A DNA stretch of 64,000 nt from Desertimonas sp963733085 (GCA_963733085.1 CAVTBY010000013.1:62001-126000), one strand, 5' to 3'. Counted from the first letter of the stretch, positions 15,762 through 24,480 are shown. Notes: generated by a model from the letters alone, not told the origin. Translations and numbers: made by a program.

Positions 15762-17162
15762 TCAGGCGGTGAGCTCAGTGGCGAACTCGCCGAACACGTC
15801 GGCATACCGCATCGCCGTGGCCTCGTCGTGCATCACCGAGACGAGCCACTGCTCGTCGAGTCCCGGCGGCAGGAGGATGCCGCGGTTGATGCCGTGGATC
15901 CACTGAGAGAACGCCACCTCGATGTGCCCTGACAGATAGTCGCGGTAGTTGCGCACACGCTCGCGGCGCCACGTCACGCAGCCCTTGGCCCCGAACCGGA
16001 CGGTGTGGGCCGGCAATCCGGCGCCGTCGATGACCGCCTGGCAGGCGTCGACGAGCCGGTCGTTGCGGGCCATCGCCTCGTCCGTTGCCCGTTGGTCGCA
16101 CGCCTCGGCCAGGGTCGCCTTGGCGGCCGCCATCACCAGCGGGTTGCCGTTGTACGTGCCGAGGTGGAGCACCCGACCGGCGGTGATCAGATCCATCAGC
16201 TCCTGCGAGCCGCCGAATGCTCCGATGGGGAAGCCGCCGCCGATCGACTTGGCGAGCGTCACGAGGTCCGGCTTGATCCCGAAATGGCCGGTTGCCCCGC
16301 CGTAGCCGGCGGTGATCCCGGTCTTCACCTCGTCGAAGATGAGCACGGTCCCGTGGGCGGTCGTGAGGTCACGCACCGCTTGCAGATAGCCCTCGTCGGG
16401 CAGGCAGATGCCGATGTTCTCCATGACCGGTTCGAGGATGAAGCAGGCGATGTCACCGGAGCGAAGGACACGCTCGAGGGCGTCGAGATCGTTGTACGGC
16501 ACGACCACCGTGGCGGCGATGACGTCGGGCGTGATGCCATCGGTCCCCGGGACAGAGTTCGGCGCATCGGCTGGGCCGGCCAGCTCGAGCGGTGGCTTCA
16601 TCGAGATCATCACCTCGTCGTGATGGCCGTGATAGCCCCCCTCGACCTTGGCGATCCGATTGCGACCGGTCGCACCGCGGGCGAGGCGGATGGCGTCCAT
16701 CGTCGCCTCCGTGCCCGAGTTGGTGAACCGCCACATCGGCAGCTCGTACCGGTCGCGCAACAGCTCGGCGACTTCGGCGTTGAGTTCGCACGGGGTGACG
16801 TAAAGCGCGCCGTCGCCGAGTTGCGCCTCGACCGCTGCACGCACGACGGGGTTCATGTGCCCGGCGAAGAGAGCGCCGAAGCCCATGTCGTAGTCGGTGT
16901 ACTCGTTGCCGTCGACGTCGATCATCGTCGCCCCGGAGGCGTGACGGACGACGATCGGATGCGGGTCGTAGGCCTGGAAGCTCGACGGCACACCGAGCGG
17001 GAGGACCTGCCGGGCACGGTCGGTAGCGCGTTGCGAGCCAGTCGTGCGTTGCTTGTAGCGATCGAGCTCGCGCTCGCTGATCAGCTTCGCTCGTTCGAGC
17101 AGCCGTGCATCGAGCGGCTCGGGGTCGACAGCCGCTCCGTGGATCGGATGGGTGGCGGCCAT
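15762..17162 (-). CDS. Glutamate-1-semialdehyde 2,1-aminomutase-like aminotransferase
   Basis: A 466-residue class III PLP aminotransferase. Conserved blocks are DVDGNEYTDYDMGFGALFAG, FTNSGTEATMDAIRLARG, KVEGGYHGHHDEVMIS, LIFDEVKTGI and the PLP-lysine LVTLAKSIGGGFPIGAFGG. These match HemL, which makes 5-aminolevulinate for tetrapyrroles. It has an N-terminal extension of about 40 residues and no heme genes adjacent, so it may instead be a HemL-like paralogue acting on another amino acid. Confidence in the family is high, in the substrate low. Confidence 0.8.
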   Translation of the reverse strand: MAATHPIHGAAVDPEPLDARLLERAKLISERELDRYKQRTTGSQRATDRARQVLPLGVPSSFQAYDPHPIVVRHASGATMIDVDGNEYTDYDMGFGALFAGHMNPVVRAAVEAQLGDGALYVTPCELNAEVAELLRDRYELPMWRFTNSGTEATMDAIRLARGATGRNRIAKVEGGYHGHHDEVMISMKPPLELAGPADAPNSVPGTDGITPDVIAATVVVPYNDLDALERVLRSGDIACFILEPVMENIGICLPDEGYLQAVRDLTTAHGTVLIFDEVKTGITAGYGGATGHFGIKPDLVTLAKSIGGGFPIGAFGGSQELMDLITAGRVLHLGTYNGNPLVMAAAKATLAEACDQRATDEAMARNDRLVDACQAVIDGAGLPAHTVRFGAKGCVTWRRERVRNYRDYLSGHIEVAFSQWIHGINRGILLPPGLDEQWLVSVMHDEATAMRYADVFGEFATELTA

Positions 17163-17248
17163 GACGTATCACATCCCTACGGTTGTCAGATCCGGGTTCC
17201 GCCACCGTAGCAGCGCCCCGCCGCCCCACGGCCGACCGTCGCCCGACG

Positions 17249-17296
17249 ACCGATGGGTGTTCTGGGGACCGTTCCGTCCCCTGGACACCCATCGGT
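17249..17296. repeat. 48-bp hairpin element, copy 2
   Basis: Same architecture as 7601-7648: outer arms ACCGATGGGTG/CACCCATCGGT, inner GGGGAC/GTCCCC, 6-nt loop CGTTCC. The four variable positions pair except for one T-T mismatch and one G-T wobble. It lies between the start of the aminotransferase gene and tRNA-His, so it is not simply a terminator of a convergent pair. Confidence 0.82.
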
Positions 17297-17352
17297 TGCA
17301 GGCAACCTCGGGTGGTGAACCTCGCCGGCCGTGGCAGACTGGCTGCCCGCAT

Positions 17353-17431
17353 GGTGGGCGTAGCTCAGCTCGGTTAGAGCGCCAGGTTGTGGCCCTGGAG
17401 GTCGGGGGTTCAAGTCCCCTCGCTCACCCCA
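17353..17431 (+). tRNA. tRNA-His (GTG)
   Basis: Full cloverleaf. The acceptor GTGGGCG pairs with CGCTCAC, D-arm GCTC/GAGC, anticodon stem CCAGG/CCTGG with loop TTGTGGC (anticodon GTG at 17389-17391), T-arm GGGGG-TTCAAGT-CCCCT, and CCA is encoded. A G at 17353 faces C73, the extra G-1:C73 identity pair of tRNA-His. Confidence 0.97.
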
Positions 17432-17479
17432 CTCGGTGCCGGGGGTACGGGCTCGCCCGTACACTCGGCGCACGAACGC

Positions 17480-17554
17480 GCGCCTCTAGCTCAACGGCAG
17501 AGCAGTGGACTCTTAATCCATTGGTTCTGGGTTCGAATCCCAGGGGGCGCACCA
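17480..17554 (+). tRNA. tRNA-Lys (CTT)
   Basis: Cloverleaf with acceptor GCGCCTC/GGGGCGC, anticodon stem GTGGA/TCCAT with loop CTCTTAA (anticodon CTT at 17512-17514), T-arm CTGGG-TTCGAAT-CCCAG and encoded CCA. It lies 48 bp downstream of tRNA-His, probably cotranscribed. Confidence 0.97.
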
Positions 17555-17997
17555 GGTAGATGGCGATATCGGTGCGCGGCCGAGGTGGCAGGTGACCAAC
17601 AGGGTGACCTACCCCGTCGACGGGATCGGCGATGGCCACGGCACCAACGAGGTACACCGCCAGGCAACGTCCCCCGAGACGCATAGCGGCTGATGTCGTC
17701 GGGTCATCGGGTGCTGCATCGACCGCAGGCTTCCTGGCTGGCGGCTCGTGCCAGTACGTGACGTCACGTTGCGCACCGTCCGGGAACACTCGGGGCGGGG
17801 CGCGGTCTCGGTGGCTGATCTGATGCTCGGAGTCCGGTGCTTGTCGATCGCGACCGCTGTGCCTGTGCTGGCTGCTGGGTCCGCTGTGCTGGGCTGGCTG
17901 GAACGTTCTGTCGGGCTCCGATGCCGCGACGGACCGTCAACGGCATGAACGATCCGAACCTCGGAGGCCGACGCACTATCACGCGTAGCAGTCGTTA
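17555..17997. other. Gene-poor stretch after tRNA-Lys
   Basis: No convincing coding sequence or hairpin family member is seen. Open frames here read into the tRNA antisense and have no family features. Confidence 0.5.
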
Positions 17998-18388
17998 TTA
18001 GCGCCCAGGCCGACAGGCTCGGGGCTTGTTGTGCTCGCGATCGCGATCGTCCTCGATCGGCACTTCGATGACACGTCGGCGGCCGGCCCGCCGCGCGTTC
18101 GAGGACGCGCGGTATGGGACGCTCACCGCGCCGTCGCCATCCCGAATCGGCACGTAGCGGTTGGGCGGCTTCACCTCCATGACATCGGCGACCATCTCGG
18201 TGCGCCGCTCCACCTCGAGCCGTTCAGCGCGAAGCCGCTCCCTCTCCAGCTCCACAGCCTGGCGCTCGAGGGTCGAGCGTTCGATTCGCTGCCCGCCAGC
18301 CACCGAAGGCGAAGAGCGCAGCGCCCGTGAACGCCGCCGCGGCCCGCGTCCCGATCGCCACAACCCAGTCAGCGGCGCTGGCTTCCAC
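17998..18388 (-). pseudogene. Membrane-anchored coiled-coil protein, frame interrupted
   Basis: From a possible GTG start at 18388, one frame gives a hydrophobic helix (WVVAIGTRAAAAFTGAALFAF) followed by GGWRAANRTL. Near 18275 coding character moves to another frame with a heptad-like charged segment (ERQAVELERERLRAERLEVE), then EVKPPNRYVPIRDGDG and a basic tail to the stop at 17998. Together this resembles a short single-span protein with a cytoplasmic coiled coil. I do not recognise a family. Whether it is one gene with an indel or chance frames is uncertain. Confidence 0.35.
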
Positions 18389-18772
18389 TTCTCGACCGAC
18401 GAGAGGTGTCGGACTCGAAGAACCGACACGGTGCTGTCGTCCATCACCCGCGTCGAACACTCGGCGACGGCAGGTGAATGGCAGCTGACGGCACAAAGCC
18501 ACGTGCTCCGTAGCGACGGACGGGAACACGCTGTGTACACGGCTGCCGACCGGCGACCTGGCGTGTGCGGGCTCATCGTGACCGCCACGCCCGCGTCCCC
18601 GGGCCGCGCCCGGCCTCTCTACCGGGCTGATGACGGCTCTACCGGACTGACTGACGGCCGGCGCGCGTCGAGACCTGCGACCGCCAATCTGTGCGGCGGA
18701 CGGCATCGAATACCTCTCCGGTGATCACCGGCATGGGGTCGGTGACCCAACACTCAACAACTGGAGGACAGC

Positions 18773-18955
18773 ATGGACAGCGTCACCACCTGCCGCCGCC
18801 GCCGGTTGGCCGCCACCGCGCTGGCCGCCACGCTCGCCGTGGCGGGGGCGATCGCGGCCACCGCCGTCACCGACGACCAACCCGCTCCAGCCCAGGCGTT
18901 GGGCTTCTACAGGGGCGGTGACTTTGGCCTCTTCTGGGGCAACTCCGACTTTTAG
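18773..18955 (+). CDS. Small secreted peptide
   Basis: A 60-residue ORF with a good GGAGG site at 18763-18767. Residues 1-42 look like a signal peptide: basic n-region CRRRRLA, hydrophobic core ATLAVAGAIAATAV, and a likely signal peptidase site AQA before LG. The predicted mature part is only 18 residues, LGFYRGGDFGLFWGNSDF, unusually rich in Gly, Phe and Asp with one Trp. I do not recognise a family. It stands alone in a gene-poor stretch, followed by two tandem hairpins. It could be a secreted structural or signalling peptide; chance ORF cannot be excluded. Confidence 0.55.
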   Translation: MDSVTTCRRRRLAATALAATLAVAGAIAATAVTDDQPAPAQALGFYRGGDFGLFWGNSDF

Positions 18956-19158
18956 TTCCACAATGACCCGATTGGGTACCCAGCTCACTTGTGTGTTCCA
19001 CGGTCGGCCGGGTGATCGCCAACAGAACAACGAGCTCCGGCGTTCGGCACGCCGCGGAGGCGACGGTGCCGGTCCGCGTGGTGGCCATCGAGCGAACACC
19101 GAGCTCCGTGACGTCGGTGCGATGGCCATGCCGAACGCCGAGTGAGGCGCGCTCGCAG

Positions 19159-19205
19159 TTTGTGTCAGCTGTTCGACCAGATATCGCTCGACGGGCTGAC
19201 ACAAA
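19159..19205. repeat. 47-bp hairpin element, TTTGTGTCAG type, copy 1
   Basis: Arms TTTGTGTCAG (19159-19168) and CTGACACAAA (19196-19205) form a perfect 10-bp stem around 27 nt that contain a second short stem TCGA/TCGA. Copy 2 starts exactly 60 bp later. Confidence 0.8.
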
Positions 19206-19218
19206 TCCTTGACGTCGG

Positions 19219-19265
19219 TTTGTGTCAGACGAATGACCGATTGTGAGTCGTCGGGCTGACACAAA
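19219..19265. repeat. 47-bp hairpin element, TTTGTGTCAG type, copy 2
   Basis: Identical 10-bp arms and identical 27-nt interior length as copy 1, with a diverged interior that keeps GACC and TCG-CGGG. The inner stem changes T-A to A-T on both sides (TCGA/TCGA becomes ATGA/TCGT), consistent with selection for folding. Confidence 0.8.
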
Positions 19266-19675
19266 CGAGCCAGCAGCCGACCGTAACGAATGACGGATCT
19301 GGCCTCGACGCGAGCCGGCTGGGGGGCGATCGAGACGACGACAGGAAATGGCACCCGGGCGTACCTGCACCACGCCGTCAGCGCACAGAACTGCGGCGAC
19401 GCGCGTGTCCGCTGTCAACGTCCGAATATCCCGCCGCCCAGCGTCCGGGAACGCCGGCAGTCGGACGCGAAGGTACCTGTCACGTCGATGCCCTCGCTCA
19501 GCACTGTGGTTCGGTCCGACTGCGATCGCTCTGCCACACTGATCCCGTTCGCTCCTGGCGACCATTCGCTTGCCGTCGCGTCAGCACGCCGACGCGCGCC
19601 CGCCGTCGTTGCGCTGCTGCCGAGAGTCACACACTCATTGCACCGACGGCGACCGGCGCGGGGTGGTCGCGGCCG
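19266..19675. other. Gene-poor stretch
   Basis: No ORF with a credible ribosome site, hydrophobic pattern or family motif is seen on either strand. It separates the tandem hairpins from the VOC-family gene. Confidence 0.5.
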
Positions 19676-20086
19676 TCATGTGCGGTAGAGCTCGGGCGCA
19701 ACGATGATGCAGAACGGGTGGCCCGCTGGGTCGGCGAACACGTACAGCTGCTCCTCCGGGTCATCGGCGCGGTCGTGGAGGAGTCTGCCGCCCAGCGCCA
19801 GCACGCGGTCACGCTGCCGCTCGAGCGCCTCGCCGTCGGGCACGGTCATGTCGAGGTGCAGTTGCTGGGGCACCTCGTCGTCCGGCCACGTCGCACGCTC
19901 GAGGCGGTCGACCTTCTGGAACGCCAGGTTCACGGGGCCGACCAGGTTGAGCCAATCCTCGCCTTCGACGGGCGTCTCGTGGCCGTGCCAATACTCCATG
20001 CCGAGCAACTCGCGGTAGAACTCGGCGAGTGTGCGGATGTCCTCGCCGTCGAGGACGACCTGGCGGACGGCCGGAACGTCGCTCAT
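19676..20086 (-). CDS. VOC (glyoxalase/bleomycin resistance-like) protein
   Basis: A 136-residue vicinal-oxygen-chelate protein with paired beta-alpha-beta-beta-beta modules. It has the typical opening VVLDGEDIRTLAEFYRELLG, a middle QLHLDMTVPD, and the closing YVFADPAGHPFCIIVAP found in actinobacterial VOC proteins. Substrate is unknown; the family includes dioxygenases, isomerases and drug-binding proteins. The start is ATG 20086. No operon partner is evident. Confidence 0.88.
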   Translation of the reverse strand: MSDVPAVRQVVLDGEDIRTLAEFYRELLGMEYWHGHETPVEGEDWLNLVGPVNLAFQKVDRLERATWPDDEVPQQLHLDMTVPDGEALERQRDRVLALGGRLLHDRADDPEEQLYVFADPAGHPFCIIVAPELYRT

Positions 20087-20246
20087 GCCGCCATGCTGCC
20101 ACGCACATCAATTGGCTCCGGCCGAACGTCGAGGGGTCGGTCAGCGGCGGTGGGGCGGGTCGTAGCGGTTGCCGATCTGGTAGGCCTCGTTCACAGTCCG
20201 ATAGCCGCGCCCGGTAATCGCGGCGCGCCGCGTCATCGATCGCCGG

Positions 20247-21044
20247 CTACTCCGCGACGGCACGGATGAGCTGGTCCCGGATCGAGCGCATGAATCGCAC
20301 GCCGGCATCGGTGGGCGGACGATCGTCGGCGCGACCTTCTTGAACGTCCAGCGCTCGAGTCAGCAAGTCCGTCGGGCCGCCCTTGGCGAGAGCGCTCCGG
20401 CCGCCATCAAGCTTGGAAACGACCACGCCTTCGTCGAGGAAGCAACTGGCCCGCGCCACGTTCAGCACACCGTAAGCCTCGCCCGCGTTGGTCTCTGCCC
20501 ACGTCAACTCATCAGCGAGGTACCGCACGACGACGTCGCGCTCGACCGATCCAATCGTCCGTGCGGGTGGCTCGCCCCGCACGGTGATGCCAGCGGCCAA
20601 TGCCACGGCGTAGTGCATCAGCAGGTCCGGGTCGCCCGCTCGATCGATGCCCACGACGACCTTTGTGTCATTCGGTGCGGTCGACAGGTGCAGTAAGAAC
20701 GGCCACGGCGCCGACGGCTTGTGTGCCGCAGTCGACGTGACGATGCTGAGCTCGAGGCCACGACCGCCCGACGGAACCGTGGCGAGTTGGCTTCCGAGTG
20801 AGCGAAGTGCGGCAGCGTCGAACGGCGGGTCGTCACCAACGACCACGAGGACGTCAACGTCGCTGCGCAGCGGGTTGAAGCCGCCGAGTGCGAGCGAACC
20901 GTGCACGTAGGTCGACACCGGACGTTCGCCGCAGACCGCTCGAACGATCGAGTCAACGCGCCTGACACTCTCCAACACGTCCGGTGGCATCGACGCGTTC
21001 CGCACGCCAGAAGTGTCGCCCAACACGGGCGACGACGCGGCCAA
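20247..21044 (-). CDS. Nucleotidyltransferase, aminoglycoside adenylyltransferase-like
   Basis: About 247-265 residues, depending on start (ATG 21044 or ATG 20990, MPPDVLESV). The NTP-transferase core is STYVHGSLALGGFNPLRSDV with the catalytic Asp pair in SDVDVLVVV, and the C-terminal helical domain resembles DUF4111 as in AadA/ANT(3'')/ANT(9) enzymes (ELTWAETNAGEAYGVLNVAR). Such enzymes adenylylate streptomycin or spectinomycin, but many chromosomal homologues have unknown substrates. Base composition resembles the surrounding genes, so recent transfer is not evident. Confidence 0.75.
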   Translation of the reverse strand: MAASSPVLGDTSGVRNASMPPDVLESVRRVDSIVRAVCGERPVSTYVHGSLALGGFNPLRSDVDVLVVVGDDPPFDAAALRSLGSQLATVPSGGRGLELSIVTSTAAHKPSAPWPFLLHLSTAPNDTKVVVGIDRAGDPDLLMHYAVALAAGITVRGEPPARTIGSVERDVVVRYLADELTWAETNAGEAYGVLNVARASCFLDEGVVVSKLDGGRSALAKGGPTDLLTRALDVQEGRADDRPPTDAGVRFMRSIRDQLIRAVAE

Positions 21045-21228
21045 GTCCTACCGATCGGCACCCAGCACGACGAAAGGACCGTCCCGCAATCGCGTCCGGA
21101 AACGCCGGAGAGAGGGCACGTGCCGACGGCGGAGGCTGGCACCGGACGTCGCGTGCGGCGACCAATCCCAATTGCCGGGTGGGGATGTCAACCACCGAGC
21201 CCAGGTCGGATCTGCGAGCATCCAAGTC

Positions 21229-22113
21229 ATGACGTACTCGATCCTTGGTCGCGACTCCGCTTCGGGGCAGGTTGGCGGCGCCGTGCAGAGTGCGTGGTTC
21301 TCTTCAGGGCCGGGCGTGATATGGACTGAGGCCGGCGTCGGTGCGGTCGCCACCCAGGCAATTGGCGATCCGGCGTTCGGACATCTCGGCCTCCAGATGC
21401 TCCTGGCCAGTTCCCCGCCGAACCAAGTCGCCGCCGCCCTCGTGGCTGGAGATGACACGCCCGATGTCCGTCAGCTCGGCGTGATCGACCTTGCGTCTCC
21501 GCCTGCGGCATTCACCGGTACCGACTGCGTTCCAAACGCCGGCCACCAGCCCGGAGTCGACTGCGTCGCCCAAGCCAACATGATGGCCAACCCCGGGATT
21601 CCAGAGGCCATGGTCGCAGCGTTCGAGACGACAGCAGGCGACCTCACCGACCGTCTCCTGGCCGCCCTCGACGCCGCCCAGGCGCTCGGCGGTGACTTCC
21701 GCGGTGCGCAGTCCGCTGGACTGATCGTTCGAACAGGTGAACGCGGCTTGCCCGCCTGGAAGACGGTCGTAGTCGACGTCCGGGTCGACGACCATCCCGA
21801 GCCCCTCACGGAACTGCGTCGATTGGCCGAACTGTCTCGCGCCTACGGGGGCTGCAACGTTCCGCTGCACCGCCTCGCCGCTGGCGACCATGTCGGCGCA
21901 GTCGAGGCGGCCCGCGAGCTGTGCGCTCGACTGCCCGACGATGGCAACACTCGAGTGCGCCTCGGACTAACCCTCGCAGCGGGTGGGGATCCCGAGGGCC
22001 ACGACATCCTCAACGCGCTGGCCGACCAATCTGACAAGTGGCTGGCATACGTCCGAGCGCTCTGCTCTCGGTACCAGATCGACCCGAAGCCGATTCTCGA
22101 GGCTCTCCGGTAA
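21229..22113 (+). CDS. DUF1028-family protein (Ntn-hydrolase-like)
   Basis: A 294-residue DUF1028 protein starting at ATG 21229 (MTYSILGRDSASGQVGGAVQ). Conserved blocks are WTEAGVGAVATQAIGDPAFG, a PNAGHQPGVDCVAQANMM region and the central AALDAAQALGGDFRGAQSAG, followed by a C-terminal helical TPR-like region. The family adopts an Ntn-hydrolase-like fold with unknown biochemical function, often near amino-acid or peptide catabolism genes. No such partner is adjacent here. Confidence 0.88.
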   Translation: MTYSILGRDSASGQVGGAVQSAWFSSGPGVIWTEAGVGAVATQAIGDPAFGHLGLQMLLASSPPNQVAAALVAGDDTPDVRQLGVIDLASPPAAFTGTDCVPNAGHQPGVDCVAQANMMANPGIPEAMVAAFETTAGDLTDRLLAALDAAQALGGDFRGAQSAGLIVRTGERGLPAWKTVVVDVRVDDHPEPLTELRRLAELSRAYGGCNVPLHRLAAGDHVGAVEAARELCARLPDDGNTRVRLGLTLAAGGDPEGHDILNALADQSDKWLAYVRALCSRYQIDPKPILEALR

Positions 22114-22776
22114 ACGGAATCGAATCCGCTGGCCCACAATGCTTGCTCTCGCGTGCGCACACAATCGGCGGTAGGCGCTCGCAGGCGGGGGGCTCGGCGA
22201 TGGGCTTTCGGCACCGAACAGGCTCGCGCCGGTTACGCGGGCGATGCCTCGCCGACCGAATATCGTGCTGTCACATTCGGTCCCGTGTCGACTCTCGTCG
22301 GGAAGCGTCACGCAGACGAGGCCGACGCTCGATCGCGCTCTCACCGTCGATGACTAACCGTCGTTTGACGAGCTGGACGACCGAGTGGATGGACTGCTCA
22401 TGATCGCGAGCATGACCCACGGGCACGCGGCACCACTTGGCTCGCCGCTCCTCGCGACGCGGCGGCGCCACTCGTCGAGCCGAGCATCGAGGCGGCTCGA
22501 GCGGCCCGGTCGCAGGCGGTCACGACGGCCTGCCGCGCCTGCCACGATCCCGGACTTCGCGCTGGGCGATCGGACGGGGTCGGGCCAACATCCGTCGTGA
22601 TTACACGTGGGAGTGCGAGGGGATGCGGCAGCGTTGTGCGCCTCGGCGCAGCGGTCAGGGGCTGGTCGACGGCTTCGCTGCGATCGGCGTGGAGGAGGTC
22701 ATCCTCAACCGGGTGAGCTGCGACGTCGACGTGTCGGCTGGCCGCGATCGCCTTCTGATCCTGTGTGAGCGTGGCG
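22114..22776. pseudogene. Gene-poor stretch with a possible LLM-oxidoreductase remnant
   Basis: Most of this stretch shows no recognisable gene. Near 22660-22760 on the plus strand the frame GLVDGFAAIGVEEVILNRVS resembles the C-terminus of luciferase-like (LLM) flavin/F420 oxidoreductases, but no N-terminal part is present. It may be the residue of a decayed gene; the match is by eye and weak. Confidence 0.3.
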
Positions 22777-23355
22777 CTATTCGTCGGGGAGTAGCGCTAG
22801 TGCGTTGTCGATGCCCTGCTCAAGTATCTCGTCGGCGAGCCGTGGGTCGGCGACTGCGCGGGAGAGCTGGAGTGTGCCGATGAGCAGCGCGAACAGGCTG
22901 AGCGTCTGTGCTCGCGCCGACGGAGGATCGCCGGGAGCGAGAACGGGGGCGATCTCGTCGACCAGTTTCAGAATCCCGTCGGTGTAGGCGTGTTTGGTGG
23001 CCTCGCCACAGCGCCCGATCTCGTCGAGCAGGGCTGCGGAGGGGCAGCCTTGCTCTGGGGCGTCGCGGTGCTCGACCGATAGGTACTCGCGTATCAGCTG
23101 CGCGACTCCTTCGCGGTCGGAGCCCTGGGCGCGGTAGCGGGCGAGCTGTTGGTGCAGCTGGTCGGCGACCGCCGTGGCGACGAGGTCCTCTTTCGACGCG
23201 AAGTGGGCGTAGAAGGCGCCATTGGTCAGCCCGGCGTCGGCCATCAGCACGGCGATGCCGGAGCCATCGATGCCATCACGCTTCAGACGCTGACCGGCGG
23301 CCTCGATGATCCGCCGCCTGCTCGCTTCCTTGTGCTCCTTGCCGTAGCGGGCCAC
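22777..23355 (-). CDS. TetR-family transcriptional regulator
   Basis: A 192-residue TetR repressor. The N-terminal HTH reads RRRIIEAAGQRLKRDGIDG then IAVLMADAGLTNGAFYAHFA, typical of the TetR fold; the C-terminal domain has a Cys in EQGCPSAALLDEIGR as in TetR_C families. It is divergent from the hydrolase-thioesterase-MFS operon, with a TACGATCGTA operator in the 86-bp gap. It probably represses itself and the operon until a ligand binds. Confidence 0.92.
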   Translation of the reverse strand: MARYGKEHKEASRRRIIEAAGQRLKRDGIDGSGIAVLMADAGLTNGAFYAHFASKEDLVATAVADQLHQQLARYRAQGSDREGVAQLIREYLSVEHRDAPEQGCPSAALLDEIGRCGEATKHAYTDGILKLVDEIAPVLAPGDPPSARAQTLSLFALLIGTLQLSRAVADPRLADEILEQGIDNALALLPDE

Positions 23356-23403
23356 ACGTGCCTCCTCGTGTCGAACAACACATTGCCTTCTCGCTCCAAC
23401 CGA

Positions 23404-23421
23404 TTATAGTACGATCGTAAT
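23404..23421. promoter_or_regulatory. TetR operator
   Basis: The gap between TetR and the hydrolase contains TACGATCGTA (23410-23419), a perfect 10-bp palindrome in an unusually AT-rich stretch. TetR-family operators are commonly of this form, and the gap is the only shared regulatory DNA for the divergent pair. Confidence 0.65.
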
Positions 23422-23441
23422 TCAATAGCGAGGAGTACACG

Positions 23442-24359
23442 ATGACAGCTACCCAGCCGGCGACACTGGCCACGACGGAGCGGACCGCCACCACGACGAC
23501 CGACCGACGGGCGATCGCCGACGTGGTCACGTCGTACAAGGACGCATCGACCCGCACTGTCTCGGCCGGGGGTGTCGACTTCGCCTACCGCGAGCTCGGC
23601 CCCAAGTCAGGGGTGCCGGTGATCTTCCTCACCCACCTCGCCGCCGTGTTGGACAACTGGGACCCGCGCGTCGTCGACGGCATCGCTGCCCGGCACCGGG
23701 TCATCACCTTCGACAACCAAGGCGTCGGCGCTTCCAGCGGTTCCACCCCCACCACCATCGAGGCGATGGCGAACGACGCCGTCGCCTTCATCCGGGCGCT
23801 GGGTCTGGAGAAGGTCGACCTTTTGGGTTTCTCGATGGGCGGCATGATCGCCCAGGTGATCGCCGCCGACGAACCGCAGCTCGTTCGCAAGCTGATACTC
23901 ACAGGGACGGGTCCCGCTGGGGGCGTGGGCATCACGAACGTGACCCGGATCGCCCACCTCGACACGCTTCGGGGGCTGCTCACCTTGCAGGACCCCAAGC
24001 AATTCCTCTTCTTCACCAGGACGCCCAATGGGCGTCGAGCCGGCAAGGAGTACCTGGCCCGCTTGAAGGAGCGCACCGACAACCGCGACAAGCGCATTTC
24101 TCTTCGCTCCTACGGTGCTCAGCTCACCGCCATCCACCGCTGGGGCGAGGAGCAGCCTGCCGACCTGTCGGTCATTCGCCAGCCGGTTCTCGTCGCCAAC
24201 GGTGAGAGCGACCGGATGGTGCCGACGAGCAACTCGGTCGACCTGGCTCAGCGGTTGCCGAACGCGGAGCTGGTGGTCTACCCCGACGCCGGCCACGGCG
24301 GCATCTTCCAATTCCACGGGCCGTTCGTCGACAAAGCCCTCGCTTTCCTCGCCCAGTAG
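23442..24359 (+). CDS. Alpha/beta hydrolase
   Basis: A 305-residue alpha/beta-hydrolase. The oxyanion region is VIFLTHLAAVLDNWDPRV, the nucleophile elbow is GFSMGGMIAQVIAAD (Ser in G-F-S-M-G), the acid is in VANGESDRMVP and the catalytic His in YPDAGHGGIFQ. A Thr-rich N-terminal leader of about 30 residues precedes the core. It is the first gene of the TetR-controlled operon with a thioesterase and exporter, suggesting hydrolysis of a toxic or signalling ester; the substrate is unknown. Confidence 0.9.
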   Translation: MTATQPATLATTERTATTTTDRRAIADVVTSYKDASTRTVSAGGVDFAYRELGPKSGVPVIFLTHLAAVLDNWDPRVVDGIAARHRVITFDNQGVGASSGSTPTTIEAMANDAVAFIRALGLEKVDLLGFSMGGMIAQVIAADEPQLVRKLILTGTGPAGGVGITNVTRIAHLDTLRGLLTLQDPKQFLFFTRTPNGRRAGKEYLARLKERTDNRDKRISLRSYGAQLTAIHRWGEEQPADLSVIRQPVLVANGESDRMVPTSNSVDLAQRLPNAELVVYPDAGHGGIFQFHGPFVDKALAFLAQ

Positions 24360-24480
24360 CACGACGAGCGCAGACCTACCGAGCGCTTATCCGCTCACCT
24401 CCAACGACGTGCCCGAGCCGTCGCTTCGACGTCGGCTTCGTTTCGCCACGGCGCTTCGCCGTGCAACCGAACACCACGAG

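Noticed and set aside
17424..17789. Minus-strand ORF over tRNA-Lys
   Set aside because: Its C-terminal part is the antisense of the tRNA (GFEPRTNGLR-type string), a known annotation artefact; the rest has no family features.
19159..19265. CRISPR array
   Set aside because: Only two units, each with internal inverted repeats rather than a direct repeat with unique spacers, and no cas genes.
18725..19565. Minus-strand ORFs across the tandem hairpins
   Set aside because: They run through both inverted repeats and the secreted-peptide gene antisense, with no recognisable domains.
20247..22113. Mobile resistance cassette
   Set aside because: No attC site, integrase, insertion sequence or flanking repeats are seen around the nucleotidyltransferase.
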